This document shows, piece after piece, positions 18,151 through 26,395 of a stretch of 64,000 nucleotides of DNA. The position numbers and the translations under genes are program-made. The number at the start of each line of letters is the position of its first letter. Position 1 is the first letter of the stretch. This DNA comes from Maricaulis virginensis. Its GTDB lineage: Bacteria; Pseudomonadota; Alphaproteobacteria; Caulobacterales; Maricaulaceae. The stretch is taken from positions 186,001-250,000 of the forward strand of contig NZ_BSFE01000003.1 in the NCBI RefSeq assembly GCF_027922185.1, given 5' to 3'. The notes under the pieces are model-generated. The model was not told the DNA's origin. It made no database searches and saw only the letters and a list, made by a program, of their open reading frames with translations.

Positions 18151-19353
18151 TCAGGCCGCGTCCGTCGTCACGACGACCGGTTGGGGTATGGGTGAGCGCA
18201 GGCGCCGGCGGGCTTCCGTGCCGGTATGGCTGGCGCCGGGAGCGGTCCGGGTCACGCTGGCGATGAAGTCAGAGAACAGCGTCACCGCCTCGCGGGCGTG
18301 CAGGAAGCCCTTGGAGTTCTGCTTTGCCCAGTAGCGCCAGTAGCCGGGCACATGCCCCACCACCGAAAGATCGCTGCCCACATCGTAGAAAAGCGAGGGC
18401 GCCTTCAGGAGGAAGTTCCGGAAACCATGCGCATCCTCGCCGCGGCAGAAGCGGCCGAACACGGTCTCGTACTCCTCCATCACCGTCGTCAGGCAGGCCC
18501 AGCGGTGCCGGGTCTCGTCGATGATCGCGCGGCGCATGTGCTGCAGCTCGGAATACTCGTGCTCGCTGGCGCCGACGATCGAGACCGCCTTGATCTGCTG
18601 GATGAAGCCTTTCAGTGCCGAGAGCGCCTCGTTCATGTGATAGCGATAGTAGAGGATGCCCCGCCAGCCGAAGATGCCGGAGCGGAACTCCATCTCGGTC
18701 ATGTCCAGCGAGCGGCGCAGATCGCTCAGGCGGCCGTCCAGGTCGCAGGCCAGCAATTGCCGGGTAAAGCGCAGGGCGCGTTCCTTGTCCTGCTGGGAAT
18801 GATCGCCGAAGGCGAGACTGACCACGTCGACGATTTGGCGCGCCACGGAATCCTCCATGCGCTCCTTCTCGTGATCGGAAATGTTGAAGTAGAGATCGTC
18901 GATCGGCCGGGCATGATCGCGATAGCGTTCGGCCAGGATGAAAGGGTCGAAACTGGGCAGCGCGGCCAGTTCGCGCAGCCGGATCAGGTCGAGATCCATC
19001 AGGTGCGGCTCGTCCGGGCGCTCGAACAGGGTGCGCATCTTCTGGGCAAAGCCGATCTCCTCGACGAAGACGGCATGCCCGCCCAGCGACAGGTCGCTGT
19101 CGGCGAGCGGCACCAGAACCTTGGTCACGACCGGCTGGGACGACATCACATAGGGGCGTTCATGGACGCGCACCGTGTGCTTGATGATGAAGCAGCGGTT
19201 CAGGCGCGGGTGCAGGAAGAAGGGGTTGGCGCTGTGCCGGTCGTATTCGCCATAGCGCCGGGCGATCGAATACAGGTCCAGGATCCGCGACGTGGCGCCA
19301 CCCTTGATGATGTTGCGCAGATCCGAGCGCATGGTTTCGCGGACACGTGCCAT
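18151..19353 (-). CDS. Hypothetical protein, second of two tandem paralogues
   Basis: 400 residues, soluble, and homologous to the 381-residue protein encoded 144 bases downstream. By eye the identity is well above chance from residue 15 to about 360, including GGATSRILDLYSIARRYG, KHTVRVHERPYV, the GGHAVFVEE block and FGWRGILYYRYH. The last 35 residues are low in complexity and unlike the paralogue. The start (MARVRETM) follows GGGAGGGTCCTCG. The family is unknown to me. Conservation of charged and aromatic residues in both copies suggests a retained function. Confidence 0.75.
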   Translation of the reverse strand: MARVRETMRSDLRNIIKGGATSRILDLYSIARRYGEYDRHSANPFFLHPRLNRCFIIKHTVRVHERPYVMSSQPVVTKVLVPLADSDLSLGGHAVFVEEIGFAQKMRTLFERPDEPHLMDLDLIRLRELAALPSFDPFILAERYRDHARPIDDLYFNISDHEKERMEDSVARQIVDVVSLAFGDHSQQDKERALRFTRQLLACDLDGRLSDLRRSLDMTEMEFRSGIFGWRGILYYRYHMNEALSALKGFIQQIKAVSIVGASEHEYSELQHMRRAIIDETRHRWACLTTVMEEYETVFGRFCRGEDAHGFRNFLLKAPSLFYDVGSDLSVVGHVPGYWRYWAKQNSKGFLHAREAVTLFSDFIASVTRTAPGASHTGTEARRRLRSPIPQPVVVTTDAA

Positions 19354-19437
19354 CGAGGACCCTCCCAGACAGGTGCATAACCCGGCCGGACTTAAGGCGA
19401 GGTCTGTCCTCGCGCTCGGAATTGAGTCGAATGCGAT

Positions 19438-19911
19438 CTATCGCCGGGACGCGGTGTGGGCGGGCGGCTTCAGGCTGGCAAAGAGAAAGCCGGCAGCGGC
19501 CCCGCCCAGGCACAGGGTCAAGAGGCCGGGCAGATCGCGCGAGGAGGCGACCGGCGTGATCGTCGCGTCGAGGACCTGGCCGTAGAAGGCTGTGATGCCC
19601 AGCATGATGGCGGCTATGGCTGCACCCCCGGCGAGGGTGAAGCCCAGCCGCCGCCAGCCGCGGCCCAGGACCCGGCCCAGCAGCCCCGCGACCGGAAACG
19701 CGACGGCAAAGCCGAGGAGGATCAGCACGAAGAGTGTGGGTGCGAAACCGGCGAGGTCCTGCCGGATCGCGTCTAGGCGGACCGCGGTGGGGATGCTCGC
19801 TCCGGCGCGAACGAGGGCCTGCAGGACGACATGCGTGTTGGCGATGCTGACGAGCACGGTGCCCGTCACGACGGCGAGCAGGTAGACGGCAATCATGCGG
19901 GCCGTGGCCAT
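19438..19911 (-). CDS. Small integral membrane protein, 157 aa
   Basis: Four hydrophobic segments can be seen at roughly residues 7-27, 55-80, 88-110 and 127-147. Between the first and second is a soluble loop of about 28 residues. No family was recognised. The gene stands alone, divergent from the PQQ sugar dehydrogenase and 84 bases before the paralogue pair. It ends in a short basic tail (PPAHTASRR), which predicts that the C-terminus is cytoplasmic. Confidence 0.7.
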   Translation of the reverse strand: MATARMIAVYLLAVVTGTVLVSIANTHVVLQALVRAGASIPTAVRLDAIRQDLAGFAPTLFVLILLGFAVAFPVAGLLGRVLGRGWRRLGFTLAGGAAIAAIMLGITAFYGQVLDATITPVASSRDLPGLLTLCLGGAAAGFLFASLKPPAHTASRR

Positions 19912-19993
19912 GGCGTCCCCCGAATTGGGCTCAACAGCGATGGGCCGAGCCTATAGTGTGACGTCATTGGCGACAATTCGCTTGGGGGATGAG

Positions 19994-21094
19994 ATGGCCG
20001 GAAAATTGATCGTGCTGGGCCTGGCCCTGATGCTGGCCGCCGCGCCGGGACACGCCCAGATGCATCTGGAAACCCGGGTCGAGGGGCTGGAACACCCCTG
20101 GAGCCTCGCCTTCCTGCCCGATGGCCGCATGCTGGTTACCGAGAAGCCTGGCCGTCTGCGCCTTGTGGCGGCGGATGGCACGCTGTCCGATCCGCTCGCC
20201 GGCGTGCCGGAGGTTCTCTATTCCGGCCAGGGCGGTCTGCTGGATGTCGTGCTGCACCCGGATTTCGAAACCAATGGCTGGCTCTATCTGACCTGGTCCG
20301 AAGGACGTCCGCGGGACAATACGCTGCATCTTGGCCGGGGGCGGCTGGTGAGCGGTGCGCTGGAGGATTTCGAGACGCTGTTCTCGGCCACGCCTCGACG
20401 GCGAACGGATGTCCATTATGGCGGGCGTGTTGCCTTTCTGGCCGATAACAGCCTGCTGCTGGGGATCGGCGAAGGCTTCGATTTTCGCGAACAGGCCCAG
20501 AATCCGCAAAGCCATTTCGGCAGCTTCGTCCACCTCGCCGATGACGGAACGCCCTTGGGCTCCGCCTTTGAGGGCGCGGCGCCGGGCGTCTTCTCGATCG
20601 GCCATCGCAACCCCCAGGCTGTCGTGGTCGATCCGGTCACCGGCACGGTCTACGCCAATGAGCACGGGCCGCAGGGTGGCGACGAGATCAATGTGCTGGC
20701 CGAAGGGAATAATTATGGCTGGCCGATTGCCAGCCATGGCGTCGACTATACCGGCGCGCTGGTCACGCCGTTCCAGACCTATGCCGGCATGACCGATCCG
20801 GTCCATGTCTGGGTGCCTTCGATTGCGCCCGCGGGGATGGCGATCTATCGCGGTGACATGTTTGCGGACTGGGATGGCGACCTTCTGGTCGCAGCCCTGA
20901 TTGCCGGCGACGCTGACGTGCCCTCCGGCCATGTGCGCCGGGTCGATCTGGAGAACGGCACGGTGGCGGGTGAAGAGGTGCTGTTCGGCGAGCTGGAGGC
21001 GCGCATCCGCGATGTCCGCGTTGCGCCCGACGGCGCTGTCTGGCTGGTCACGGACGAGGAAAACGGCCGGCTGGTGCGGGTAAGCCGGGAGTAG
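19994..21094 (+). CDS. Exported PQQ-dependent sugar dehydrogenase family protein
   Basis: 366 residues from the ATG at 19994, which has GGGGGATGAG just upstream and gives a signal peptide MAGKLIVLGLALMLAAAPGHA; the frame open further upstream adds an implausible lead. The mature part is a six-bladed beta propeller of the soluble glucose dehydrogenase (Asd/YliI) type. Typical blocks are LEHPWSLAFLPDGRMLVTEKPGRL, GQGGLLDVVLHPDF, GHRNPQAVVVDPVTGTVYANEHGPQGGDEIN and NNYGWP. It would oxidise aldose sugars in the periplasm with PQQ. No PQQ synthesis genes are in the window. It stands as a single gene. Confidence 0.88.
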   Translation: MAGKLIVLGLALMLAAAPGHAQMHLETRVEGLEHPWSLAFLPDGRMLVTEKPGRLRLVAADGTLSDPLAGVPEVLYSGQGGLLDVVLHPDFETNGWLYLTWSEGRPRDNTLHLGRGRLVSGALEDFETLFSATPRRRTDVHYGGRVAFLADNSLLLGIGEGFDFREQAQNPQSHFGSFVHLADDGTPLGSAFEGAAPGVFSIGHRNPQAVVVDPVTGTVYANEHGPQGGDEINVLAEGNNYGWPIASHGVDYTGALVTPFQTYAGMTDPVHVWVPSIAPAGMAIYRGDMFADWDGDLLVAALIAGDADVPSGHVRRVDLENGTVAGEEVLFGELEARIRDVRVAPDGAVWLVTDEENGRLVRVSRE

Positions 21095-21129
21095 GTTCCT
21101 GAGGTAATATGTTGTGAACGCCGCCAGCA

Positions 21130-21159
21130 TTGACCTTCGGGCCGGCTGCCCACTATATC
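21130..21159 (+). promoter_or_regulatory. Sigma-70-type promoter for the candidate small RNA
   Basis: TTGACC at 21130-21135 and TATATC at 21154-21159 are separated by 18 bases. A start near 21166 is predicted. The promoter lies 35 bases after the sugar dehydrogenase stop and points to a short transcript that ends at the hairpin near 21233. Confidence 0.55.
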
Positions 21160-21165
21160 CTCCCC

Positions 21166-21234
21166 ATACAGCCGCCTCGTTCCAGAGGCGATCATCCTGA
21201 AGGCCCCCGGATAGCTTGTCTTCCGGGGGTTTTC
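21166..21234 (+). ncRNA. Candidate small RNA of about 70 nt
   Basis: A promoter-like pair sits just upstream. Two hairpins follow: CGCCTC-GTTCCA-GAGGCG near 21172-21189, then the terminator stem at 21204-21229 with TTTT after it. No start codon and reading frame of sense is seen between them. The unit lies between the sugar dehydrogenase (stop 21094) and the NYN gene (start 21245). I do not recognise it as a known RNA family. It could instead be an attenuated leader of the NYN gene, since that start codon is only 11 bases past the T run. Confidence 0.45.
21204..21233 (+). terminator. Intrinsic terminator
   Basis: CCCCCGGA (21204-21211) pairs perfectly with TCCGGGGG (21222-21229), with a 10-base loop and TTTT immediately after. 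It is a textbook Rho-independent terminator for transcripts coming from the left. Confidence 0.85.
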
Positions 21235-21244
21235 ATTTAACATT

Positions 21245-21841
21245 ATGCAAATGAAGGTTGCAATTCTGATCGATGGCGGCCATTTGCGTGCTGGCGCAAA
21301 GCAGGCTCGCAAGACATACGACAAAGACTTTATCGAGGCTTTCGCGCGAGGATGTGTCGCAGGAGACGAGTATCTGCTTCGAATTCTCTACTACGATTCC
21401 CCGCAATATCGTGGGCAGAAGAGCCTCCCCATTTCAGGCAGGCCGCACCAATTTACCGCGTCAGACAAATGGATGGTCGATCTGGCAAAGCGCGACCGTT
21501 TCGCCGTGCGCCGTGGAACACTGGCGTTTCGAGGCTGGAAACCGAAGGCACTGCCATTGAAGCAAACTGCGGTTGATCTTGTCGATACAGACTTCGACCC
21601 GATCTTCGAGCAGAAGGGCGTGGACATGCGCGTCGGGCTCGATATCGCGACATTGTCAAACGAACGCCTCGTAGACCGGATTGTACTGGTATCGGGCGAC
21701 ACGGACATGATTCCGGCCATGAAACACGCGCGGAAAGCCGGCGTCGAGGTCGTAACCGTTCAACTCCCCAAGCCTGCCATGGGGCTGCACGATCAGATCA
21801 TGGCGCATTGCGACAGCGTCAGGCCGGTGGTGTGGCCGTAG
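21245..21841 (+). CDS. NYN (PIN-like) domain protein, putative RNase
   Basis: 198 residues. ATGs at 21245 and 21251 are both possible. The pattern is that of NYN/LabA-like PIN-fold nucleases: an N-terminal strand with IDGGHL, a central KGVDMRVGLDIATLS, and LVSGDTDMIPAMKHARKAG near the C-terminus. This supplies the conserved aspartates for metal (DGG, GVDM, SGDTD). Such proteins cut RNA or act in silencing and conflict. Base composition is visibly less GC-rich than the neighbours, which hints at transfer. It stands alone, just after the candidate small RNA and before the convergent RND pump. Confidence 0.82.
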   Translation: MQMKVAILIDGGHLRAGAKQARKTYDKDFIEAFARGCVAGDEYLLRILYYDSPQYRGQKSLPISGRPHQFTASDKWMVDLAKRDRFAVRRGTLAFRGWKPKALPLKQTAVDLVDTDFDPIFEQKGVDMRVGLDIATLSNERLVDRIVLVSGDTDMIPAMKHARKAGVEVVTVQLPKPAMGLHDQIMAHCDSVRPVVWP

Positions 21842-21954
21842 AGGACGGTGAGCCAACTGAAACGATGCCGGTACCTTGAGTGACGGAAAGTCGCAATCGA
21901 GCGCCGGCAAATCGTAATTGGAGGAGTCCGGCCGTTTGGTGGCCTTGATCTTCT

Positions 21955-24900
21955 CTATTCCGCGGGGCCCGATCCCTCTCGGATCCCGAACCGTCGCTTG
22001 CCGTACCACATGTCCAGGAATTCCCGGATTGCCCGTGCTCGCTGCCGCCGCCAATTGCCCAGCCGCATGGGCGCGCCCAGCATGACCGGGGTGAGCACCA
22101 GCGTCAGCAGGGTCGAGAAGCCCAGCCCCCAGACCACCGCCGAGGACAGCTGCACCCACCATTCCGAAGCCGGTCCGCCGATCGACAATACGCCATGGGC
22201 GAAGTCGGCATTGATCTGGAACACCATCGGCAGCAGGCCGAAAATCGTCGTCACCGTGGTCAGCATGACCGGGCGCAGGCGCTGGGCAGCGGTGCGCACG
22301 ATGGCCTCGTCGACGGCCATGCCCAGGCCGCGCAGGCGCTGGAAGGTGTCGATCAGCACGATATTGTTGTTCACGACGATGCCGGCCAGCGTCACCACGC
22401 CCGTCCCCAGGAAGAGGATGGAGATGTAGGGGAAGGTCAACAGCACGCCCAGCAGCACGCCGACTACCGACAGCACGACCGCCTGCAGTGTCAGCACGAC
22501 ATGCCAGAAATTGTTGAACTGCCAGAGCAGGATCACCGCCATCATGAACAGCGAGGCCAGCATGGCGTTGCCGAAGAAGGCGCCGGCTTCGGCATTCTCC
22601 TCGTCGGCGCCGAGATAGTCGATATCGACCCGGCGATCGATGGCGCCGCTTTCCACCTGTTCGTCGATCCAGGCCCGCAGCTCGGCCAGCAGGATATTGC
22701 CGGCATGGCCTTCATCGGCATTGGCGCGGATCATCAGCACGCGCTTGCCGTCGCGGCGGTTGATCGAGTCGATGCGCTGATGCGCCTCGCGCGTGACGAA
22801 GTTCGAGATCGGCACGGCGCCGGTCTGGGTGTTCACACGCAGATCGTCGAGCCTTGAAATGTCGCGGTCGCCTTCGGGGAAGCGCACCCGGATATCCACC
22901 TCCTCGTCCGCATCGTCGGGGCGGTAGCGCCCGACCAGCGTGCCGGTGGTCACCAGCTGCACCGCTGCGCCCACCTGGGTGACGTCGGCACCGAAGCGGC
23001 CGGCCTCTTCGCGATCCACGTCGAGGCGCCATTCGACGCCCGGCAGGGGCAGGGTGTCCTCGATATCGGTCGTGCCCTCCATCGCGTCGATATAGGAACG
23101 GATCAGGCGGGCGGCCTGTTCCAGCGCCGCCGCGTCGTCCGAGCGCAGCTCGACCTGGATGTCCTTGCCCACGGGCGGGCCCTGCTGGAAGGGGCGCACT
23201 TCGATGATGACGCCGGGAATACCGGTCATGGCTTCGCGAATGCGGCGTTCGATCAGACGGCCATTGGGGCGCTGTCCGAAGGGTTCGAATTCCACGAAAA
23301 TGCGGGCCACGCTGTCGGCCGGAGCCGCACCGGTGCCGTCGAAGGGCGACTGGCCCGGCGGTTCGCCGGCGACGGTGTAATAACCCTTGATGCCCTCGAT
23401 CCCTTCCAGGCGCTGTTCGGCCTCCAGGGCGAGTTCATACTGTTCGGCCGGCGAGAGATTGCCGCGGGCGCGGATGAAGACGTAGAGCTGTTCCGGCTCG
23501 GCATCGAGGAAGAACTCGGTCCGCATGCTCGAGGCGCGGGCTCCGAAACTCATCACAATCACCACGACCAGTGCCAGCGCGGCGAGGCTGACGAAGATCG
23601 GCCGCTTTACCAGCACCGAGATCATGCGGGCATAGGCACCGGTGAAGCCGGGCAGGGATTCGGGATCGCCTTCCTCGGTCGCGTTGAGGTGGGCGACGGC
23701 GGAGGTCTCGTCCATCACACCGCCCTTGCGGCCGAAGACCGAGCCCAGCGTCGGCAGGAAGACCAGCGCCATCACCAGTGCCGAGGTCAGCACGAAGATC
23801 AGGGTCAGCGGCAGGAAGGCCATGTACTGTCCCGGGATGGAGTTCCAGAACAGGAAGGGCACGAAGGCCGCCAGCGTGGTGCCGGTCGAGGAGACGATCG
23901 GCCAGAACATGCGTTTGCCGGCAGCGGCATAGGCGGCCTTGCGGGTTTCGCCCTCGGCGAGTTTGCGGTCGGCGTATTCGACCACCACGATGGCACCGTC
24001 GACCAGCAGGCCCACGGCCAGCACCATGGCGAACATCACCATGAAGTTGACGGTCAGCCCGTAGATGCTCAGCAGCAGGAAGGAGAAGAGAAAGCTCGAC
24101 GGGATCGCGATGCCGACCAGCAGGGCCGAGCGCACGCCCAGCGCCGCCACGACCAGGATCAGCACCAGCACGATGGCCAGCATGATCGACGAGGTCAGGC
24201 TCTGCAGGCTGTCACGCACATAGGTGGACAGGTCGAGGCTGAAATCATGGCGGACGGTTTCCGGCCAGGTTTCGGAAATCTCGTTGGTCAGCGCCCGCAC
24301 GGCGGCGGCGGTGTCCATGATGTTCTCGCCGGACCGGCGCACGACCTGCAGCGTATAGGCCGGCGCGCCGTTATAGCGCGAGAAGCTGTCGGCATCCTTG
24401 AAGGTACGGCGCACCGTGGCGACGTCTTCCAGGGTGACCACCGTGTCGCCCGACCGGGTCAGCGGCAGGCGCAACGCATCCCCGGCATCCTCGAACAGGC
24501 CGGGCACCTTCACCTGGAAACGGGCTTCGCCGCTGTCCAGCGAGCCGGCCGCGATCAGCCGGTTGTTCGACTGCACCGCGTTGAACAGCTCGTTATAGGT
24601 GACGCCATAGGTCTCCAGCAGGGCCGGGTCGATGACGATCTCCAGCACTTCCTCGCGCAGGCCCTGAACGTCGACCTGCAGGATCTGCGGCAGGGCCTCG
24701 ATCTCGTCTTCCAGGTCGCGGGCAATGCGGTAGAGCGTGCGCTCGGGCGCCTCGCCATAGACCTGCACGGCGATGGTCGGGGCGAGGGCCGAGTTGAACT
24801 CCTGGATCACCGGTTCGCGCACATCCTCGGGATATTCGCGGCGGGCCATGTCGACCGCTTCGCGCACGTCCAGCACGGACTGGTCGGCATCGAAGGGCAC

Positions 24901-25191
24901 GTCGAATTCGGCGATCAGCGTACCGGCGCCCAGAGACGCCGTGCCGTTGAGCTCCTCCAGCCCCTCGATCGAGCGCATCTCGGTCTCGGTGGGCCGCACG
25001 ATCAGGCGTTCGGCGTCTTCCGGGGAAATGCCGTCCAGCGGCACGACCACGATCACGAAGGGGAAGGGGATGTCCGGATCGGCTTCGCGCGGCAGGCTGA
25101 CAAAGGACAGAAAGCCCGCGGCAAGGGCGCAGACGAAGATCGCCAGCACCATGCGGGCGCGATTGATCGCGAAGTCGACGACGCCGGTCAC
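21955..25191 (-). CDS. RND-family efflux transporter permease
   Basis: 1078 residues, normal for the HAE-1-like inner membrane pump subunit. It shows the expected plan: an N-terminal membrane helix, a large periplasmic loop starting at PREADPDIPFPF, a bundle of helices around residues 335-480, a second loop and a final bundle. Helix 4 has GLLVDGAIVVVEYADR, keeping one of the two proton-relay aspartates found in AcrB (D-G instead of D-D). Its start overlaps the stop of the adaptor gene as ATGA, so the two are co-translated. It exports drugs, dyes or lipids using the proton gradient. An outer membrane channel gene is not present here. Confidence 0.92.
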   Translation of the reverse strand: MTGVVDFAINRARMVLAIFVCALAAGFLSFVSLPREADPDIPFPFVIVVVPLDGISPEDAERLIVRPTETEMRSIEGLEELNGTASLGAGTLIAEFDVPFDADQSVLDVREAVDMARREYPEDVREPVIQEFNSALAPTIAVQVYGEAPERTLYRIARDLEDEIEALPQILQVDVQGLREEVLEIVIDPALLETYGVTYNELFNAVQSNNRLIAAGSLDSGEARFQVKVPGLFEDAGDALRLPLTRSGDTVVTLEDVATVRRTFKDADSFSRYNGAPAYTLQVVRRSGENIMDTAAAVRALTNEISETWPETVRHDFSLDLSTYVRDSLQSLTSSIMLAIVLVLILVVAALGVRSALLVGIAIPSSFLFSFLLLSIYGLTVNFMVMFAMVLAVGLLVDGAIVVVEYADRKLAEGETRKAAYAAAGKRMFWPIVSSTGTTLAAFVPFLFWNSIPGQYMAFLPLTLIFVLTSALVMALVFLPTLGSVFGRKGGVMDETSAVAHLNATEEGDPESLPGFTGAYARMISVLVKRPIFVSLAALALVVVIVMSFGARASSMRTEFFLDAEPEQLYVFIRARGNLSPAEQYELALEAEQRLEGIEGIKGYYTVAGEPPGQSPFDGTGAAPADSVARIFVEFEPFGQRPNGRLIERRIREAMTGIPGVIIEVRPFQQGPPVGKDIQVELRSDDAAALEQAARLIRSYIDAMEGTTDIEDTLPLPGVEWRLDVDREEAGRFGADVTQVGAAVQLVTTGTLVGRYRPDDADEEVDIRVRFPEGDRDISRLDDLRVNTQTGAVPISNFVTREAHQRIDSINRRDGKRVLMIRANADEGHAGNILLAELRAWIDEQVESGAIDRRVDIDYLGADEENAEAGAFFGNAMLASLFMMAVILLWQFNNFWHVVLTLQAVVLSVVGVLLGVLLTFPYISILFLGTGVVTLAGIVVNNNIVLIDTFQRLRGLGMAVDEAIVRTAAQRLRPVMLTTVTTIFGLLPMVFQINADFAHGVLSIGGPASEWWVQLSSAVVWGLGFSTLLTLVLTPVMLGAPMRLGNWRRQRARAIREFLDMWYGKRRFGIREGSGPAE

Positions 25192-26255
25192 CGGGCCGCT
25201 CCCTCCCGCGAGACATCGACCTCGACCCCGTCGGCCACGAAGTCCTGTCCCAGCACGATCACCTCGGCGCGGCGCGGCAGGCCGGCGACCCAGACCTGCT
25301 CGCCATCATCGCTGAGCAGCTCCACCGGCACGAAGCGGACGCGATTGCCCTCCTCGACGATCCGCACGCCCAGTACACCTTCGGCATTGAGCGCGAGGAT
25401 GGAGGCCGGGACGCGATGGGCCGGTTCCTCGGGCAGGTCGAGACGGATTTCCGCCGTGATACCTGCGCGGATGGCGTGATCGGGATTGGGCGCTTCCAGT
25501 TCGACGCGGAAGGTGCGGGTGGCCGGGTCTGCCCGGCGTTCGACAAAGCGGATCGTGCCGTCGACCGTCTGGCCGGTGACCAGGCGGGCCGAGCCGGCCA
25601 TGCCGGGTTCCAGCTCGGCGACATGGCGTTCACCGACTTCCGCGACCACCAGGATCGGATCGAGCTGCACCACGGTGCCGCAGGCGTCGCCGGCGCGCAG
25701 GAAGTCGCCGACTTCCGCAGCGCGGCCGTCGAAAATCCCGTCGAAGGGCGCTGCGATATTGACGTTGGCCAGCTCTTCGCGCGCGGCGCTCAGGCGGGCC
25801 CGGGCGGCGTCGCGTGCGGCTTCGGCGGCGGCAACCTGGTTGGCCGAGCGGTGACCGCGCTCGCTGAGTTCCGCGGCGGCATCGTATTCCAGCTGACGCG
25901 CGCGCAGGTCCGCTTCGGCCTGCTGGACCGCAGCCGAGCGCGAGTCGACGTCAAGCCGGCACAGGACGTCACCGGCGGCGACCCTTGTTCCTTCCAGCCG
26001 TTGCGCTTCGGCGACCCGGCCGCCGGTTTCCGCGCGCGCGACGACCTCCCGGAAGGCTTCGGTGTGCCCGCGCAGGGACAGGCTGGCCGGGCGCATCCGG
26101 GCCTCGACCGTACGCACCACAACCTCGAAACGGTGGCTGGTTTCGGCCTGTTCGGCGTCAGGGGAGGCGGCGCCGCCATTGAGCAGCGTCCCCACAGTGA
26201 ACAAGAGGACCACGGCGACGAAAATGGCGAGGGCGGCGATATAGGAACGGTTCAT
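25188..26255 (-). CDS. RND efflux periplasmic adaptor (membrane fusion protein)
   Basis: 355 residues. An N-terminal membrane anchor (residues 5-25) is followed by a lipoyl-like half (AETGGRVAEAQRLEGTRVAAGDVLCRLD), a coiled-coil hairpin of about 60 residues rich in Ala, Glu and Arg, the second lipoyl half (IAAPFDGIFDGRAAEVGDFL) and beta-barrel domains. It joins the pump to an outer membrane channel. It is the first gene of a two-gene operon, with a four-base overlap to the pump. A palindromic site at 26302-26314, 47 bases upstream, is a plausible operator. Confidence 0.92.
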   Translation of the reverse strand: MNRSYIAALAIFVAVVLLFTVGTLLNGGAASPDAEQAETSHRFEVVVRTVEARMRPASLSLRGHTEAFREVVARAETGGRVAEAQRLEGTRVAAGDVLCRLDVDSRSAAVQQAEADLRARQLEYDAAAELSERGHRSANQVAAAEAARDAARARLSAAREELANVNIAAPFDGIFDGRAAEVGDFLRAGDACGTVVQLDPILVVAEVGERHVAELEPGMAGSARLVTGQTVDGTIRFVERRADPATRTFRVELEAPNPDHAIRAGITAEIRLDLPEEPAHRVPASILALNAEGVLGVRIVEEGNRVRFVPVELLSDDGEQVWVAGLPRRAEVIVLGQDFVADGVEVDVSREGAAR

Positions 26256-26301
26256 GTCACGACCGGCTTGCCCGCGTCAGACCGGCAGGCCTGCTTGCGG
26301 A

Positions 26302-26314
26302 AAACAGTGTTTAC
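26302..26314 (-). promoter_or_regulatory. Candidate operator upstream of the RND operon
   Basis: AAACAGTGTTTAC contains the palindrome AAACA-G-TGTTT and lies 47 bases before the adaptor start codon. The site before the alkylsulfatase gene (4012-4024) shares 11 of 13 positions when both are read toward their genes. RND operons are often repressed by TetR-type proteins binding sites of this shape, but no such regulator gene is in the window. Confidence 0.4.
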
Positions 26315-26395
26315 TTGCCCCTCTAGATACCTCTGGATGTGCCGCATGACGAGGGTTTTCTCGCGGCGCGAAATGTTCGTCGGGGCCTGTCGCAT

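Noticed and set aside
22195..22857. 220-codon plus-strand frame
   Set aside because: Antisense shadow within the RND permease.
23689..25479. 596-codon open frame antisense to the RND pump
   Set aside because: A shadow typical of GC-rich genes; low-complexity His/Gln/Arg-rich product and no ribosome site, while the pump frame is unmistakable.
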